DNA of 64,000 nucleotides from Sphingomonas alpina (GTDB lineage: Bacteria > Pseudomonadota > Alphaproteobacteria > Sphingomonadales > Sphingomonadaceae), in NCBI RefSeq assembly GCF_014490665.1, contig NZ_CP061038.1, positions 3,038,001-3,102,000 of the forward strand, in the 5' to 3' direction. A program made the translations under genes and the position numbers. The notes beneath the pieces were generated by a model. It saw only the letters and a program-made list of their open reading frames with translations, made no database searches and was not told the DNA's origin. Below are positions 18,796 to 27,352 of this stretch, piece by piece. How positions within the stretch are numbered: the stretch's first letter is position 1; every line of letters starts with the position of its first letter.

Positions 18796-20736
18796 ATGGC
18801 CGATCAGTTACTCTACCCCGTCACTCCCGAATGGGCGAAGCGCGCGCGGTTCGATGCGGCGGGATATGAGCAGCTTTACGGCCGATCGCTGGCCGATCCG
18901 GGCAGTTTCTGGCTCGAACAGGCGCGCCGGCTCGACTGGATCAAGCGGCCGGAGATCGCCGGAGACTGGTCTTTCGACGAAGCGGATTTCCGCATCCAAT
19001 GGTTCGCCGACGGGAGGCTGAACGTCGCGGCGAACTGCCTCGACCGGCATCTGGCCCGGCGCGGTGAGCAGGTCGCGCTGATCTGGGAACCCGACGCACC
19101 GGAGGAAGAGCCGAAGCGTTTCACCTATCGTCAGTTGCATGCCGAAGTGTGCCGCTTTGCCAATGTGCTGAAAAGCCAGGGTGCGAAGAAGGGCGACCGC
19201 GTCACCATCTATATGCCGATGATCCCCGAGGCGGCGTTCGCGATCCTGGCCTGTGCGCGGATCGGGGCGATCCATTCGGTGGTGTTCGGCGGCTTCTCGC
19301 CCGAAGCGCTGGCGGGGCGGATCACCGATTGCGATTCGAGCATTGTCGTGACCGCCGATGAAGGGCGTCGCGGCGGCAAGAAGGTCCCGCTCAAGGCCAA
19401 TGTCGATGCCGCCGCCGAGCGCGCGCCGGCACTGCAGACGGTGATCGTAGTCCGGGCGACCGGCGGCGAGGTGACGATGCGCGAAGGGCGCGACGTCTGG
19501 TATCACGAGGCCGCGGTGAATGAGGCAACGACCTGCCCGCCCGAGCCGATGGGCGCTGAGGACCCGCTGTTCATCCTCTATACCAGCGGATCGACCGGCC
19601 AGCCCAAGGGTGTGCTGCACAGCAGCGGCGGCTATCTGCTATGGGCCAGCCTGACGCATGAGCTCGCCTTCGACTATCGCCCCGGCGATGTGTGGTGGTG
19701 CGCGGCCGATATCGGCTGGGTCACCGGCCACAGCTATATCCTCTACGGCCCGCTCGCCAATGGCGCGACGACCCTGATGTATGAAGGGCTGCCCAACTGG
19801 CCCGATGCAAGCCGCATCTGGCAAGTGGTCGACCGGCACAAGGTGCACACCATCTTCACCGCGCCGACCGCGCTGCGCGCGCTCATGAAGGATGGCGATG
19901 AGTTCGTCACCAAGACCGACCGCTCTTCGCTCAAATTACTCGGCACGGTCGGCGAACCGATCAATCCGGAAGCCTGGCGTTGGTATCATGAAGTGGTCGG
20001 TGAAGGCCGCTGCCCGATCATCGACACCTGGTGGCAAACCGAGACCGGCGGGGCGATGATCGCGCCGATGCCCGGCGCGACCGACCTGAAGCCGGGCAGC
20101 GCGACGCGGCCGATGCCGGGGGTCGATCCGCAACTGGTCGATGCCGAGGGTGAGGTACTGAACGGCGCGACCGAGGGCAATCTCGTCATCGCGCGGAGCT
20201 GGCCGGGACAGATGCGCACCGTGTGGGGCGATCATGCGCGCTTCTTCCAGACCTATTTCACCACCTATCCGGGCAAATATTTCACCGGCGACGGCGCGCG
20301 GCGCGACGAGGATGGCTATTGGTGGATCACTGGCCGGGTCGATGATGTGATCAACGTGTCGGGCCACCGCATGGGCACTGCAGAGGTCGAATCCGCGCTG
20401 GTGCTCCATCCGCAGGTCGCCGAGGCGGCAGTGGTCGGCATGCCGCACGACATCAAGGGCCAGGGCATCTATGCCTATGTCACGCTCAATTCGGGCGAGA
20501 CGGCGTCGGACGAATTGCGCGGCACGCTGATCAAATGGGTACGCAGCGAAATCGGCCCGATCGCTGCGCCCGACAAACTGCAGTTCGCGCCGGGTCTGCC
20601 CAAGACAAGGTCGGGCAAGATCATGCGCCGCATCCTGCGCAAGATCGCCGAGGGCGATGTTTCGTCGCTTGGCGACACCAGCACATTGGCGGATCCGGCG
20701 GTGGTCGACGATCTGGTGGCCAACCGGGTGGGATGA
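18796..20736 (+). CDS. acs: Acetyl-CoA synthetase (AMP-forming), possibly also active on propionate
   Basis: A 646-residue adenylate-forming enzyme that makes acetyl-CoA from acetate, ATP and CoA. Motifs: [14 protein letters not shown] (phosphate-binding loop), [33 protein letters not shown] and the C-terminal [10 protein letters not shown], where Lys608 is the lysine usually acetylated for control. ATG at 18796 is preceded by AGGAGAG. Its position near the propionyl-CoA operon allows propionyl-CoA synthetase activity, but length and motifs fit Acs best. Confidence 0.93.
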   Translation: MADQLLYPVTPEWAKRARFDAAGYEQLYGRSLADPGSFWLEQARRLDWIKRPEIAGDWSFDEADFRIQWFADGRLNVAANCLDRHLARRGEQVALIWEPDAPEEEPKRFTYRQLHAEVCRFANVLKSQGAKKGDRVTIYMPMIPEAAFAILACARIGAIHSVVFGGFSPEALAGRITDCDSSIVVTADEGRRGGKKVPLKANVDAAAERAPALQTVIVVRATGGEVTMREGRDVWYHEAAVNEATTCPPEPMGAEDPLFILYTSGSTGQPKGVLHSSGGYLLWASLTHELAFDYRPGDVWWCAADIGWVTGHSYILYGPLANGATTLMYEGLPNWPDASRIWQVVDRHKVHTIFTAPTALRALMKDGDEFVTKTDRSSLKLLGTVGEPINPEAWRWYHEVVGEGRCPIIDTWWQTETGGAMIAPMPGATDLKPGSATRPMPGVDPQLVDAEGEVLNGATEGNLVIARSWPGQMRTVWGDHARFFQTYFTTYPGKYFTGDGARRDEDGYWWITGRVDDVINVSGHRMGTAEVESALVLHPQVAEAAVVGMPHDIKGQGIYAYVTLNSGETASDELRGTLIKWVRSEIGPIAAPDKLQFAPGLPKTRSGKIMRRILRKIAEGDVSSLGDTSTLADPAVVDDLVANRVG

Positions 20737-20776
20737 AACAAGAACAGTCCCGAGACGCGATTTCCGAAAGAGATCG

Positions 20777-20812
20777 CTTCCCCGGCACAGGCCGGGGCCC
20801 AGTCGGGAAACA
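20777..20812. repeat. Interspersed CCCCGG palindromic repeat, copy 2
   Basis: CTTCCCCGGCACAGGCCGGG followed by GCCCAGTCGGGAAACA. It forms an inverted pair with copy 3 at 20848-20884, giving a potential stem of about 35 bp in the gap between acs and the macrodomain gene. Confidence 0.7.
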
Positions 20813-20847
20813 GGCGATCATTGTCGCTGCGCCCAGTTATATCGACC

Positions 20848-20884
20848 TTTCCGACTGGGCCCCGGCCTGCGCCGGGGAAGCATC
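20848..20884. repeat. Interspersed CCCCGG palindromic repeat, copy 3 (inverted)
   Basis: TTTCCGACTGGGCCCCGGCC followed by TGCGCCGGGGAAGCATC is the reverse complement of copy 2 with few mismatches, 35 bases away. The pair may work as a large hairpin after acs, or may be two insertions in opposite orientation. Confidence 0.7.
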
Positions 20885-20929
20885 TCTCGAGGAATTGCAG
20901 GACCTCACCAAGGCAAGACGCTGAGCCAA

Positions 20930-21451
20930 GTGACCGGCCGCCTCGAACTTCTCCAGACCGACATCACCAAATTGAAGGTCGATGCGATCGTCAACGCGGC
21001 GAATTCGTCGCTGCTTGGCGGTGGTGGGGTGGATGGCGCGATTCACCGCGCCGCCGGCCCCGAACTGCTCGACGAATGCCGCAAGCTGCGCAGCCTTGGC
21101 GGGTGCAAGACCGGTGACGCCAAATTGACGCGCGGTTATCGACTGCCGGCCGGACATATCATCCATACCGTCGGACCGGTGTGGCAGGACGGGTTGCACC
21201 GCGAGCCTGAATTGCTCGCCAGCTGCTATCGGTGCTGCTTCGCGATTGCCCGCGAGCAAGGCTTTGGCAGCCTCGCCTTTCCGGCGATCAGTTGCGGCGT
21301 CTATCGCTTTCCGCCGGATCAGGCGGCGGCAATTGCCGTGGCGGAATGCAACACCGAACTCGCCGCCAATCCGGCGCTTGAGCAAATTATCCTCGTCACT
21401 TTCGATGCGGCGGTGACGCGCGCTTATGAGCGAGCGACGGCCGAGGATTAA
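20930..21451 (+). CDS. Macrodomain protein (O-acetyl-ADP-ribose deacetylase-like)
   Basis: A 173-residue macrodomain that binds and may hydrolyse ADP-ribose derivatives. It has [27 protein letters not shown], the catalytic/ligand loop of YmdB-type proteins, and [20 protein letters not shown] in the second ligand loop. The start is the GTG at 20930; the frame upstream passes through acs and the repeat pair and is not protein-like. O-acetyl-ADP-ribose is a product of sirtuin deacetylation, and sirtuins reactivate Acs, so a link to the neighbouring acs is attractive but inferred. Confidence 0.9.
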   Translation: MTGRLELLQTDITKLKVDAIVNAANSSLLGGGGVDGAIHRAAGPELLDECRKLRSLGGCKTGDAKLTRGYRLPAGHIIHTVGPVWQDGLHREPELLASCYRCCFAIAREQGFGSLAFPAISCGVYRFPPDQAAAIAVAECNTELAANPALEQIILVTFDAAVTRAYERATAED

Positions 21452-21542
21452 CCCGACTTCCTGCGTCGTATCACTTACTATTTTATCTTAGTATTTGATA
21501 TATAATGATATTATAGAGACCCCTCCGCGAAGGAGAAGGCCC

Positions 21543-21672
21543 GAGATACGACACAACCGGTGTCCCATATCTCCCCCAGCCCCATCACCGGCAGAGATTC
21601 AACCGTCACACAGGATCGTGCATGTCATCGTTCGCCGGGCTGGTGCCGGCACGCTCTTTCTCAGTGTTGAAA
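21543..21672 (-). repeat. Hairpin repeat element, copy A
   Basis: Read on the minus strand it begins TTTCAACACTGA, contains CGATCCTGTGTGA (21606-21618 as complement) then GGTTGAATC and GCCGG, and ends in a hairpin whose outer arms are GAGATA/TATCTC and inner arms GACAC/GTGTC. It matches copy B at 38824-38968 across about 130 bases. It lies between the macrodomain gene and the DUF3325 gene, next to an AT-rich tract at 21470-21526. Confidence 0.75.
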
Positions 21673-21744
21673 ACATCAGAGCCGCTCCTCAACGTCTGAG
21701 ATAATGCACGATGCTCCGGTGAAATACGGCGACCGAAGCGCCGG

Positions 21745-22062
21745 TCAAAACAGCATGACGAGGATCGCCGCCAGCAGCGCCGGCAGGCCGAGCATCAATG
21801 CGACGCGCGAACGCCACGACATCAGCAGCACCAGCACCGCCCCCGCCACGCAGAGCTGCCCGATCCAGCCGACCACGCCCTGAGCAACGCCGAAGCGCAG
21901 CATGGCCGCCAGCACGGAGAGCAGCAGCAGCAGCACTCCGAGCTTCCGCGCAACGGCGGGCGAAGCCATCAACGATAGCGGCGACATCGGCCGATGCTTG
22001 GCGCGCGCCAGCGCGAGATTAGCGAGCGCAGCATAGGCAATCAGGCCGGATTCAAGCGGCAT
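21745..22062 (-). CDS. DUF3325-family membrane protein of an iron-uptake locus
   Basis: A 105-residue protein with three or four hydrophobic helices (AYAALANLALA, GVLLLLLSVLAAMLRFGV, WIGQLCVAGAVLVLLMSW, LALPALLAAILVMLF-like). Small proteins of this type usually close operons of a PepSY reductase and a DUF3649 protein next to siderophore receptors. The ATG at 22062 overlaps the end of the PepSY gene by 11 bases. The function of the family is unknown. Confidence 0.82.
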   Translation of the reverse strand: MPLESGLIAYAALANLALARAKHRPMSPLSLMASPAVARKLGVLLLLLSVLAAMLRFGVAQGVVGWIGQLCVAGAVLVLLMSWRSRVALMLGLPALLAAILVMLF

Positions 22063-23650
22063 CGGCCATCTCCCGTTCGACGCGCGCAGGCGCAGACCGG
22101 CGCGGGCGCACGGGCGCTCGTTTCGGCCGACTGGCGCGCCATGCGCCAAAGCCAAGCAGCAGCGCGATTGCGAACGTCGCGAGATCGAAGGCGAGAAACA
22201 GCGTGTCGCCGGCCCGGATGCTGTGGATGAACCCACGATCGGTGGTCAGCGCGTTGACGATCGGCAATGCCGCAAAGGCAGCTGCCGCGATCGCGAGCGT
22301 TTCCGGCCAGGCACGGTGCACCGGTCGCAGCAATGACAGCGCCGCGAGCCCGAACCACACCCAGAACATCGTCGCGACCTCCATATCGGCGCGCTTCGGC
22401 AATTCGGCCGGGATCAGGCGATTGGCGAGGAGATAGGCGGCCATGCCCGCCGGCAGACAGGCGATCGCGCCGATGTTCAGCCGCTCGACCAGCCGGAATC
22501 CGAAAAACGGCTTCGCGCCGGGCTTGCGCCTCTTGGCGGTCCACAGCAGCAGCCCAGTGCCGACCATCGCCGCGCCGGTCAGCCCAAGCAGGAAATAGGT
22601 CCAGCGCAAAACCGGCCCGGCGAAGGAGCCGAGATGAAGGCCTAGCATCACCCCGGCGGTGGCGATTGCGGGTCCGGGCGGATCGGACGCGGTCAGGCGG
22701 TGGCCGTCCGCACCCGAATAGCTGATCGATGCGCTGCGGGCATTGAGCCGATCTGCGCCGCTGCGGGAAATCGTGACGATCGCGGCCGCGTCATTGGGAT
22801 TGCGGATGACGACCCGATCGGGCCGGCCGCCCTGCCATTCGCGCGCCGCGGCACTCACCAGCGGGCCGATCGGGGTCAGCGCTACCGCACGGCCCATCGC
22901 CTCGCGTTCGGGCTCCGCGCCGTACGCCTCGGTCGCGAAGACCGCCGGCGACTTGTAGTTGGCGGTGATCGGCCAGGGCATGTACATTACGACCAGGGTG
23001 ATCAGGCCGGTATAGGTGATCATCGCGTGAAAAGGCAGCGCAAGCACCGCCGAGACATTATGCGCATCGAGCCAGCTTCGCTGTCCCTTGCCCCAGCGCA
23101 GCGTGAAGAAATCGATGAAGATCCGCTTATGCGTGACGACGCCCGAAATGATCGCGGCCAGCATGAAGATCGCGCACAGCCCGGCGAGCCACCGGCCCCA
23201 GGGATGCGGCAGCTGCAGCTGGAAATGGAAGCGATAGAAATGTTCGCCGCCGCGCGTGTCGCGTGCCGCGAGTTCGGCGCCCGTCGCCGGATCGAGCTTG
23301 ATTTCGGCACGGCGCGGCGTTGGCGGCGCCTTCGGATCCGGATTGGGTTTCGCGCGCGCAAAGATGCGGGTTTCGGTGGTCCGCTCATCGGGCAGATAGA
23401 TAAACCATTGCTCGTCATGCGGCGACGTCGCCTGCATATGCGCGACTGCCGTCTCCGCCGCTCGCGCTGGTGTCACGGCCTTGAGGTCGAGTTCGGGCTG
23501 CATCCAGCGGGTGATTTCCGGGCGGAAATAGCTCGCAGTGCCAGTCAGGAACATGGCAAACAGGATCCAGCCCGCCAACAGGCCGAGCCAAGTGTGGATC
23601 CACGCCATCGCCTGGCGCAAGCCCCTTGCCTTCTCGCCGCTCGTCGTCAC
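22052..23650 (-). CDS. PepSY-associated TM protein, probable siderophore-iron reductase
   Basis: A 532-residue inner-membrane protein starting at a GTG (23650) that overlaps the previous gene's TGA. The first helix (IHTWLGLLAGWILFAMFLTGTASYF) and the PepSY segments (AETAVAHMQATSP) are family marks. Several further helices include HPWGRWLAGLCAIFMLAAIISGVVTHKRIF, with histidines that could bind haem as in FhuF-like or flavocytochrome reductases. Its partner is the TonB receptor divergently transcribed at 24048. Proteins of this family are thought to reduce or release iron in the periplasm. Confidence 0.88.
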   Translation of the reverse strand: MTTSGEKARGLRQAMAWIHTWLGLLAGWILFAMFLTGTASYFRPEITRWMQPELDLKAVTPARAAETAVAHMQATSPHDEQWFIYLPDERTTETRIFARAKPNPDPKAPPTPRRAEIKLDPATGAELAARDTRGGEHFYRFHFQLQLPHPWGRWLAGLCAIFMLAAIISGVVTHKRIFIDFFTLRWGKGQRSWLDAHNVSAVLALPFHAMITYTGLITLVVMYMPWPITANYKSPAVFATEAYGAEPEREAMGRAVALTPIGPLVSAAAREWQGGRPDRVVIRNPNDAAAIVTISRSGADRLNARSASISYSGADGHRLTASDPPGPAIATAGVMLGLHLGSFAGPVLRWTYFLLGLTGAAMVGTGLLLWTAKRRKPGAKPFFGFRLVERLNIGAIACLPAGMAAYLLANRLIPAELPKRADMEVATMFWVWFGLAALSLLRPVHRAWPETLAIAAAAFAALPIVNALTTDRGFIHSIRAGDTLFLAFDLATFAIALLLGFGAWRASRPKRAPVRPRRSAPARVEREMADAA

Positions 23651-23970
23651 GCGCGGACGCCCAGCAGCCAGAGCGCGCCGATGGCCAGGATGGCGGTCCC
23701 CCAGATGATTCCCGTCACGCGCGTGAGCCGCGGTTCGTAAAAGGCCCAGAGCCCGAGCAGCGCGAAGAACAGGAAGGACAGGATCATGCCCCATGCGGTC
23801 GCCTCGGCGCGCGCAATGGGCAGCAGCCGCGCCAGCAATGAGGCCAGCCCAGCCGCCGCGACATAGCCGCCCACCAGCGCGGTGAGGCAGCGCACAGCCA
23901 TCTGCAGGCCGCGTAATCCGCGCCTTTTGCTTCCCGAGAGTCCGCCGACCGACACGCCATTCCCTTTCAA
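23647..23970 (-). CDS. DUF3649-family small membrane protein of an iron-uptake locus
   Basis: A 107-residue protein with three hydrophobic helices (CLTALVGGYVAAAGLASLLARLL, ATAWGMILSFLFFALLGLWAFY, GIIWGTAILAIGALWLLG). It is the first gene of a three-gene run with the PepSY protein and DUF3325 and lies across a 77-bp gap from the siderophore receptor. Its stop overlaps the PepSY GTG start (GTGA). The exact role is unknown. Confidence 0.82.
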   Translation of the reverse strand: MKGNGVSVGGLSGSKRRGLRGLQMAVRCLTALVGGYVAAAGLASLLARLLPIARAEATAWGMILSFLFFALLGLWAFYEPRLTRVTGIIWGTAILAIGALWLLGVRA

Positions 23971-24010
23971 GTCGTGGCTTGCCTCTACGCGGAAGCTTCC
24001 CTAACGGCAA

Positions 24011-24027
24011 TTGCGAATCGTTAGCAA
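24011..24027. promoter_or_regulatory. Fur-like operator candidate
   Basis: The imperfect palindrome TTGCGAATCGTTAGCAA (six of seven arm bases pair) lies in the gap between the divergent DUF3649 gene and the siderophore receptor. TGCxAATxxTTxGCA-type boxes are expected for iron-responsive control in this group. Position and symmetry support it; binding is inferred. Confidence 0.45.
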
Positions 24028-24047
24028 TAATTCCAAAGGGACAGACA

Positions 24048-26402
24048 ATGAGCGTTCAGCGGCCTCGGCAATCCGGCAGATTTGGCGTTTCTCTGGCGGC
24101 GCTGGCGGCCCTGCTGGCCATCGTTCCGGCCGTCGCCCATGCCGAAAATGCTGTCGCCCCCGATGATGCAGTTACCGATCATGCCGACGCTGAGGCCGGG
24201 CGCGAAGAGATCATCGTCACCGGCCTCAGGCTCAAACAGGCCGGATCGGGCACCAAGACCGACACGCCGCTCATGCTGACGCCGCAAAGCATCACGGTGA
24301 TCGACAATGAGGAACTGACTCGCCGCAACGCGCTGTCGATCAACCAGGCGCTCGGCTATGTCGCCGGCGTATCTCCCAACCAGCGCGGAGCGATGGTCAC
24401 GCGCTACGATCAGCTCATCCTGCGCGGCTTCGCCCCCGGCGTGTTCCTCGATGGCATGCGCCTGATCGCCGGCCCCTATTCCACGCCGCAGATCGACTTC
24501 AACCGGGTCGACCATATCGATGTGGTCAAGGGTCCGGCTTCGGTCCTCTATGGCAGTTCGACGCCGGGCGGGCTGGTCAACCTGACCAGCAAGATGCCCG
24601 AGGCCGGTGCGTTCGGGCGGATCGAGGCGCAGCTCGGCAATTACGACACGCGGCGCGGCGCGATCGATATCAACCAGCCGCTCACCAGCGACGGCAAGCT
24701 GCTCGGTCGTGTCGTCGCCGGCTGGCAGAAGGGCGACGGCCTGACCAAAGGCACGGTCAGCGAGCGCTATCATGTCAGCCCGATGCTGACCTTCGCACCA
24801 GGGCCCGACACCAGCCTGACGTTGATCGCCACCTATCAGCACGCACCGAGCGGTGGCGGCTATTCCGGCGTGCCGGCTTATGGGACGGTATTGCCTACCC
24901 CCAAGGGCGTGCTGCCGCGCAACATCAATACCGGGGACCCCGGCTATGAGCGCTACAATCACAAGGCGAAATCGATCGCGGCGCTGTTCCGTCACGATTT
25001 CAACGAGCATCTGACCTTCCGGTCCAATTTCCGGTTCCAGAACAATGAATTATCCTACCGCCAGCTCTATGTTGCCGGCTTCGCGACGACCGGGACCGGG
25101 CTGGCGCGCAACAGCAATTTCGGCGTCATCACGCGCGGCGGCGGCGGCGCGGACGAGGATTTCGATACTCTGACGATCGACAATAGCCTGAATGCGAAGT
25201 TCGAGACGGCGGGAATCCAGCACAACCTGCTTATCGGCATCGACTATCAGCATATCGCCGGCGAGAATTTCCAGCAGTTCAACACCGGCCAGACGGCGGA
25301 TCCGCTGACCAGCATCCCCAATCTCAACCTGTTCGCACCGACCTATCGCGGCCCCCTGCCCAGCTTCGACCTGACCAAGCTGTCGCCCAATTATATCAAC
25401 ACCTATGGCAAGCGCGACCAGACCGGCGTCTATATCCAGGACCAGATCAGCATTGGCCGGCTGCAGCTGATCGCGAGTGGCCGCTTCGACAGCTATGACC
25501 AGACCACGCTGAACAAGAATCCGGTCACGCCCGCCGCCCGCCTCGCTCCGGTCACCAAGCTCTCGCAGAATGCCTTCACGATGCGACTGGGCGCACTTTA
25601 CGAGTTCGATTTCGGCGTCTCGCCCTATTTCAGCTATTCGGAATCGTTCGAGCCGCAAGCCGGCACGACCTATCTCGGCGTCCCGTTCGAACCCGTGACC
25701 GGGCGGCAATATGAAGGCGGGATCAAATTCCAGCCCCGCGGCACCAATGCGATCTTCACTGTGTCGGTCTATGACCTGCGCCGCCAGAAGGTGCCGGTAT
25801 CGGATCCGGCCGCGGGCACCAACGGCATCCCGACCAATGCCCAGATCCAGATCGGCGAAGTCCGCGTGCGCGGCGTCGAGTTCGAAGGGCGCGGCCAGAT
25901 TTTTCCCGGTTTCGACGTGGTTGCCGCCGCCAGCTACACCGACGCCATCATTACTCAAGGCACAGCGGCAATCGCACCTACCGCGATCAACAGCGGTACG
26001 CCCACGACCACCGGCACGCGCCAGCTCGGCACGCCGAAATATATGGCCTCGACCTTCCTGTCCTATGATTTGGGCAAGGGCAGCAGCGTGTCCGGGCCGT
26101 TATCTGGCCTCAGCATTGGCGGCGGCGTGCGCTATGTCGCGGGATCGGACGGCACGACCACCTATGCCGTGATCAACAACGTCACGACCTTCCAGCGTTT
26201 CCACACCCAGGGGTTCGTGCTGGTCGATGCGCTGATCGGCTACGATCTGGGTCAGGCGTCGCCCGCGCTGCGCGGCTGGGGGCTGGCGGTCAACGCCGCC
26301 AATCTGTTCGACAAGACGCACATCAGCGCCTGCCCGTTCAGCAACAGCTGCTATTACGGCGCACCGCGCACCGTGATCGGATCGCTGCGCTATAATTGGT
26401 AA
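24048..26402 (+). CDS. TonB-dependent siderophore receptor
   Basis: A 784-residue outer-membrane receptor. A signal peptide (FGVSLAALAALLAIVPAVAHA) is followed by EEIIVTG, a plug domain (TPQSITVIDNEELTRRNA, VDHIDVVKGPASVLYGSSTPGGLVNL) and a beta-barrel ending in an aromatic residue (GSLRYNW). This plug signature is that of FhuA/FpvA-type siderophore receptors. ATG at 24048 has AAAGGGA upstream; the open frame before it is untranslated leader. It is divergent from the DUF3649-PepSY-DUF3325 genes and preceded by a Fur-like site. Confidence 0.95.
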   Translation: MSVQRPRQSGRFGVSLAALAALLAIVPAVAHAENAVAPDDAVTDHADAEAGREEIIVTGLRLKQAGSGTKTDTPLMLTPQSITVIDNEELTRRNALSINQALGYVAGVSPNQRGAMVTRYDQLILRGFAPGVFLDGMRLIAGPYSTPQIDFNRVDHIDVVKGPASVLYGSSTPGGLVNLTSKMPEAGAFGRIEAQLGNYDTRRGAIDINQPLTSDGKLLGRVVAGWQKGDGLTKGTVSERYHVSPMLTFAPGPDTSLTLIATYQHAPSGGGYSGVPAYGTVLPTPKGVLPRNINTGDPGYERYNHKAKSIAALFRHDFNEHLTFRSNFRFQNNELSYRQLYVAGFATTGTGLARNSNFGVITRGGGGADEDFDTLTIDNSLNAKFETAGIQHNLLIGIDYQHIAGENFQQFNTGQTADPLTSIPNLNLFAPTYRGPLPSFDLTKLSPNYINTYGKRDQTGVYIQDQISIGRLQLIASGRFDSYDQTTLNKNPVTPAARLAPVTKLSQNAFTMRLGALYEFDFGVSPYFSYSESFEPQAGTTYLGVPFEPVTGRQYEGGIKFQPRGTNAIFTVSVYDLRRQKVPVSDPAAGTNGIPTNAQIQIGEVRVRGVEFEGRGQIFPGFDVVAAASYTDAIITQGTAAIAPTAINSGTPTTTGTRQLGTPKYMASTFLSYDLGKGSSVSGPLSGLSIGGGVRYVAGSDGTTTYAVINNVTTFQRFHTQGFVLVDALIGYDLGQASPALRGWGLAVNAANLFDKTHISACPFSNSCYYGAPRTVIGSLRYNW

Positions 26403-26416
26403 GGGTTCTGCGTCGA

Positions 26417-26444
26417 GGCGGCGGCCCTTGAGCGGGCCGCCGCC
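26417..26444. terminator. GC-rich stem-loop between convergent receptor and dioxygenase genes
   Basis: GGCGGCGGCCC (26417-26427) pairs perfectly with GGGCCGCCGCC (26434-26444) around TTGAGC, in the 45-bp gap between two converging stop codons. No T-run, but stem strength and position suggest a bidirectional terminator. Confidence 0.6.
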
Positions 26445-26447
26445 GGC

Positions 26448-27350
26448 TCAGGCCGGCACGTCACCCCTGATCGTCACCCGGTTGCCATAACGCCGCGCCG
26501 GCCAGTAATCCCAGATCGCATGGTGCTGGGCGCAACGATTGTCCCAGAAGGCGAGCGTGCCCGGCGTCCAGCGGAAGCGGCACTGGAACATCGGGTGCGC
26601 CAGGTGCTCGAACAGATGGCGCAGCACTGCTGCGCTTTCATGCGGTGCGACACCGGCCAGCCCGGTGGTGAAGCCGGAATTGACGAACAGCGCCTTGCGC
26701 CCGGTCACCGGATGGGTGCGCACCACCGGATGGATCGAGCGCGGATATTTCGGCCGGTCCGCCACGCCGAGATCGGCATAAAGGCCGCGATAGACATGTT
26801 CGCCATCATGCACCGCGCGCAGATCTGCCAGATACACCTTCATCCGGTCCGACAGCGCATCATAGGCAGCGTACATATTGGCGAACACGGTGTCGCCGCC
26901 GACCGGCGGGCATTCGCGGATATACAGCATGCTGCCGAGCGGCGGTTCAGCATCGCAGGACACGTCGCTGTGCCAGCCCTCGCCATTGGCGCGCACGCTG
27001 TTCTCGTCCGCGGCGATGATCATCAGTTCGGGATGGCCGGGTTCGCTCGGCGCGGCGGGATGGATATGGAGATCGCCGAACATCCGCCCAAAGGCGATAT
27101 GCCGCTCAGCCGACAAATGCTGATCGCGAAAGAAGATTACGAGGTTTTCGGCAAAAGCGCGCTCGATCTCGGCAAAGACTTCGGGCGCGATGTCGGCGTC
27201 GAGATCCACGCCCGAAATCTCCGCACCAATCGCCGGGGTCAGCTGGTCGACGCGGATATGACCATAGGATTGCTGCGGCGCGCGCGAGAAGATTTCGACA
27301 TGGCCGGGACGCTGCAGCCCAGGCTTCGCCATGGTCGGTGTGTCCTGCAT
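26448..27350 (-). CDS. TauD/TfdA-family 2-oxoglutarate-dependent dioxygenase
   Basis: A 300-residue non-haem iron oxygenase. The 2-His-1-carboxylate set is visible as WHSDVSC (His and Asp) and the distal His in CAQHHAIWDYWPARRYGNRV, with the 2-oxoglutarate Arg shortly after. The substrate may be taurine, another sulfonate or an aryl-oxy acid, and cannot be told from sequence. ATG at 27350 is chosen because GGGAG lies about seven bases upstream; a GTG at 27356 overlaps the MFS stop. It follows the MFS gene and is probably co-transcribed. Confidence 0.92.
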   Translation of the reverse strand: MQDTPTMAKPGLQRPGHVEIFSRAPQQSYGHIRVDQLTPAIGAEISGVDLDADIAPEVFAEIERAFAENLVIFFRDQHLSAERHIAFGRMFGDLHIHPAAPSEPGHPELMIIAADENSVRANGEGWHSDVSCDAEPPLGSMLYIRECPPVGGDTVFANMYAAYDALSDRMKVYLADLRAVHDGEHVYRGLYADLGVADRPKYPRSIHPVVRTHPVTGRKALFVNSGFTTGLAGVAPHESAAVLRHLFEHLAHPMFQCRFRWTPGTLAFWDNRCAQHHAIWDYWPARRYGNRVTIRGDVPA

Positions 27351-27352
27351 CG

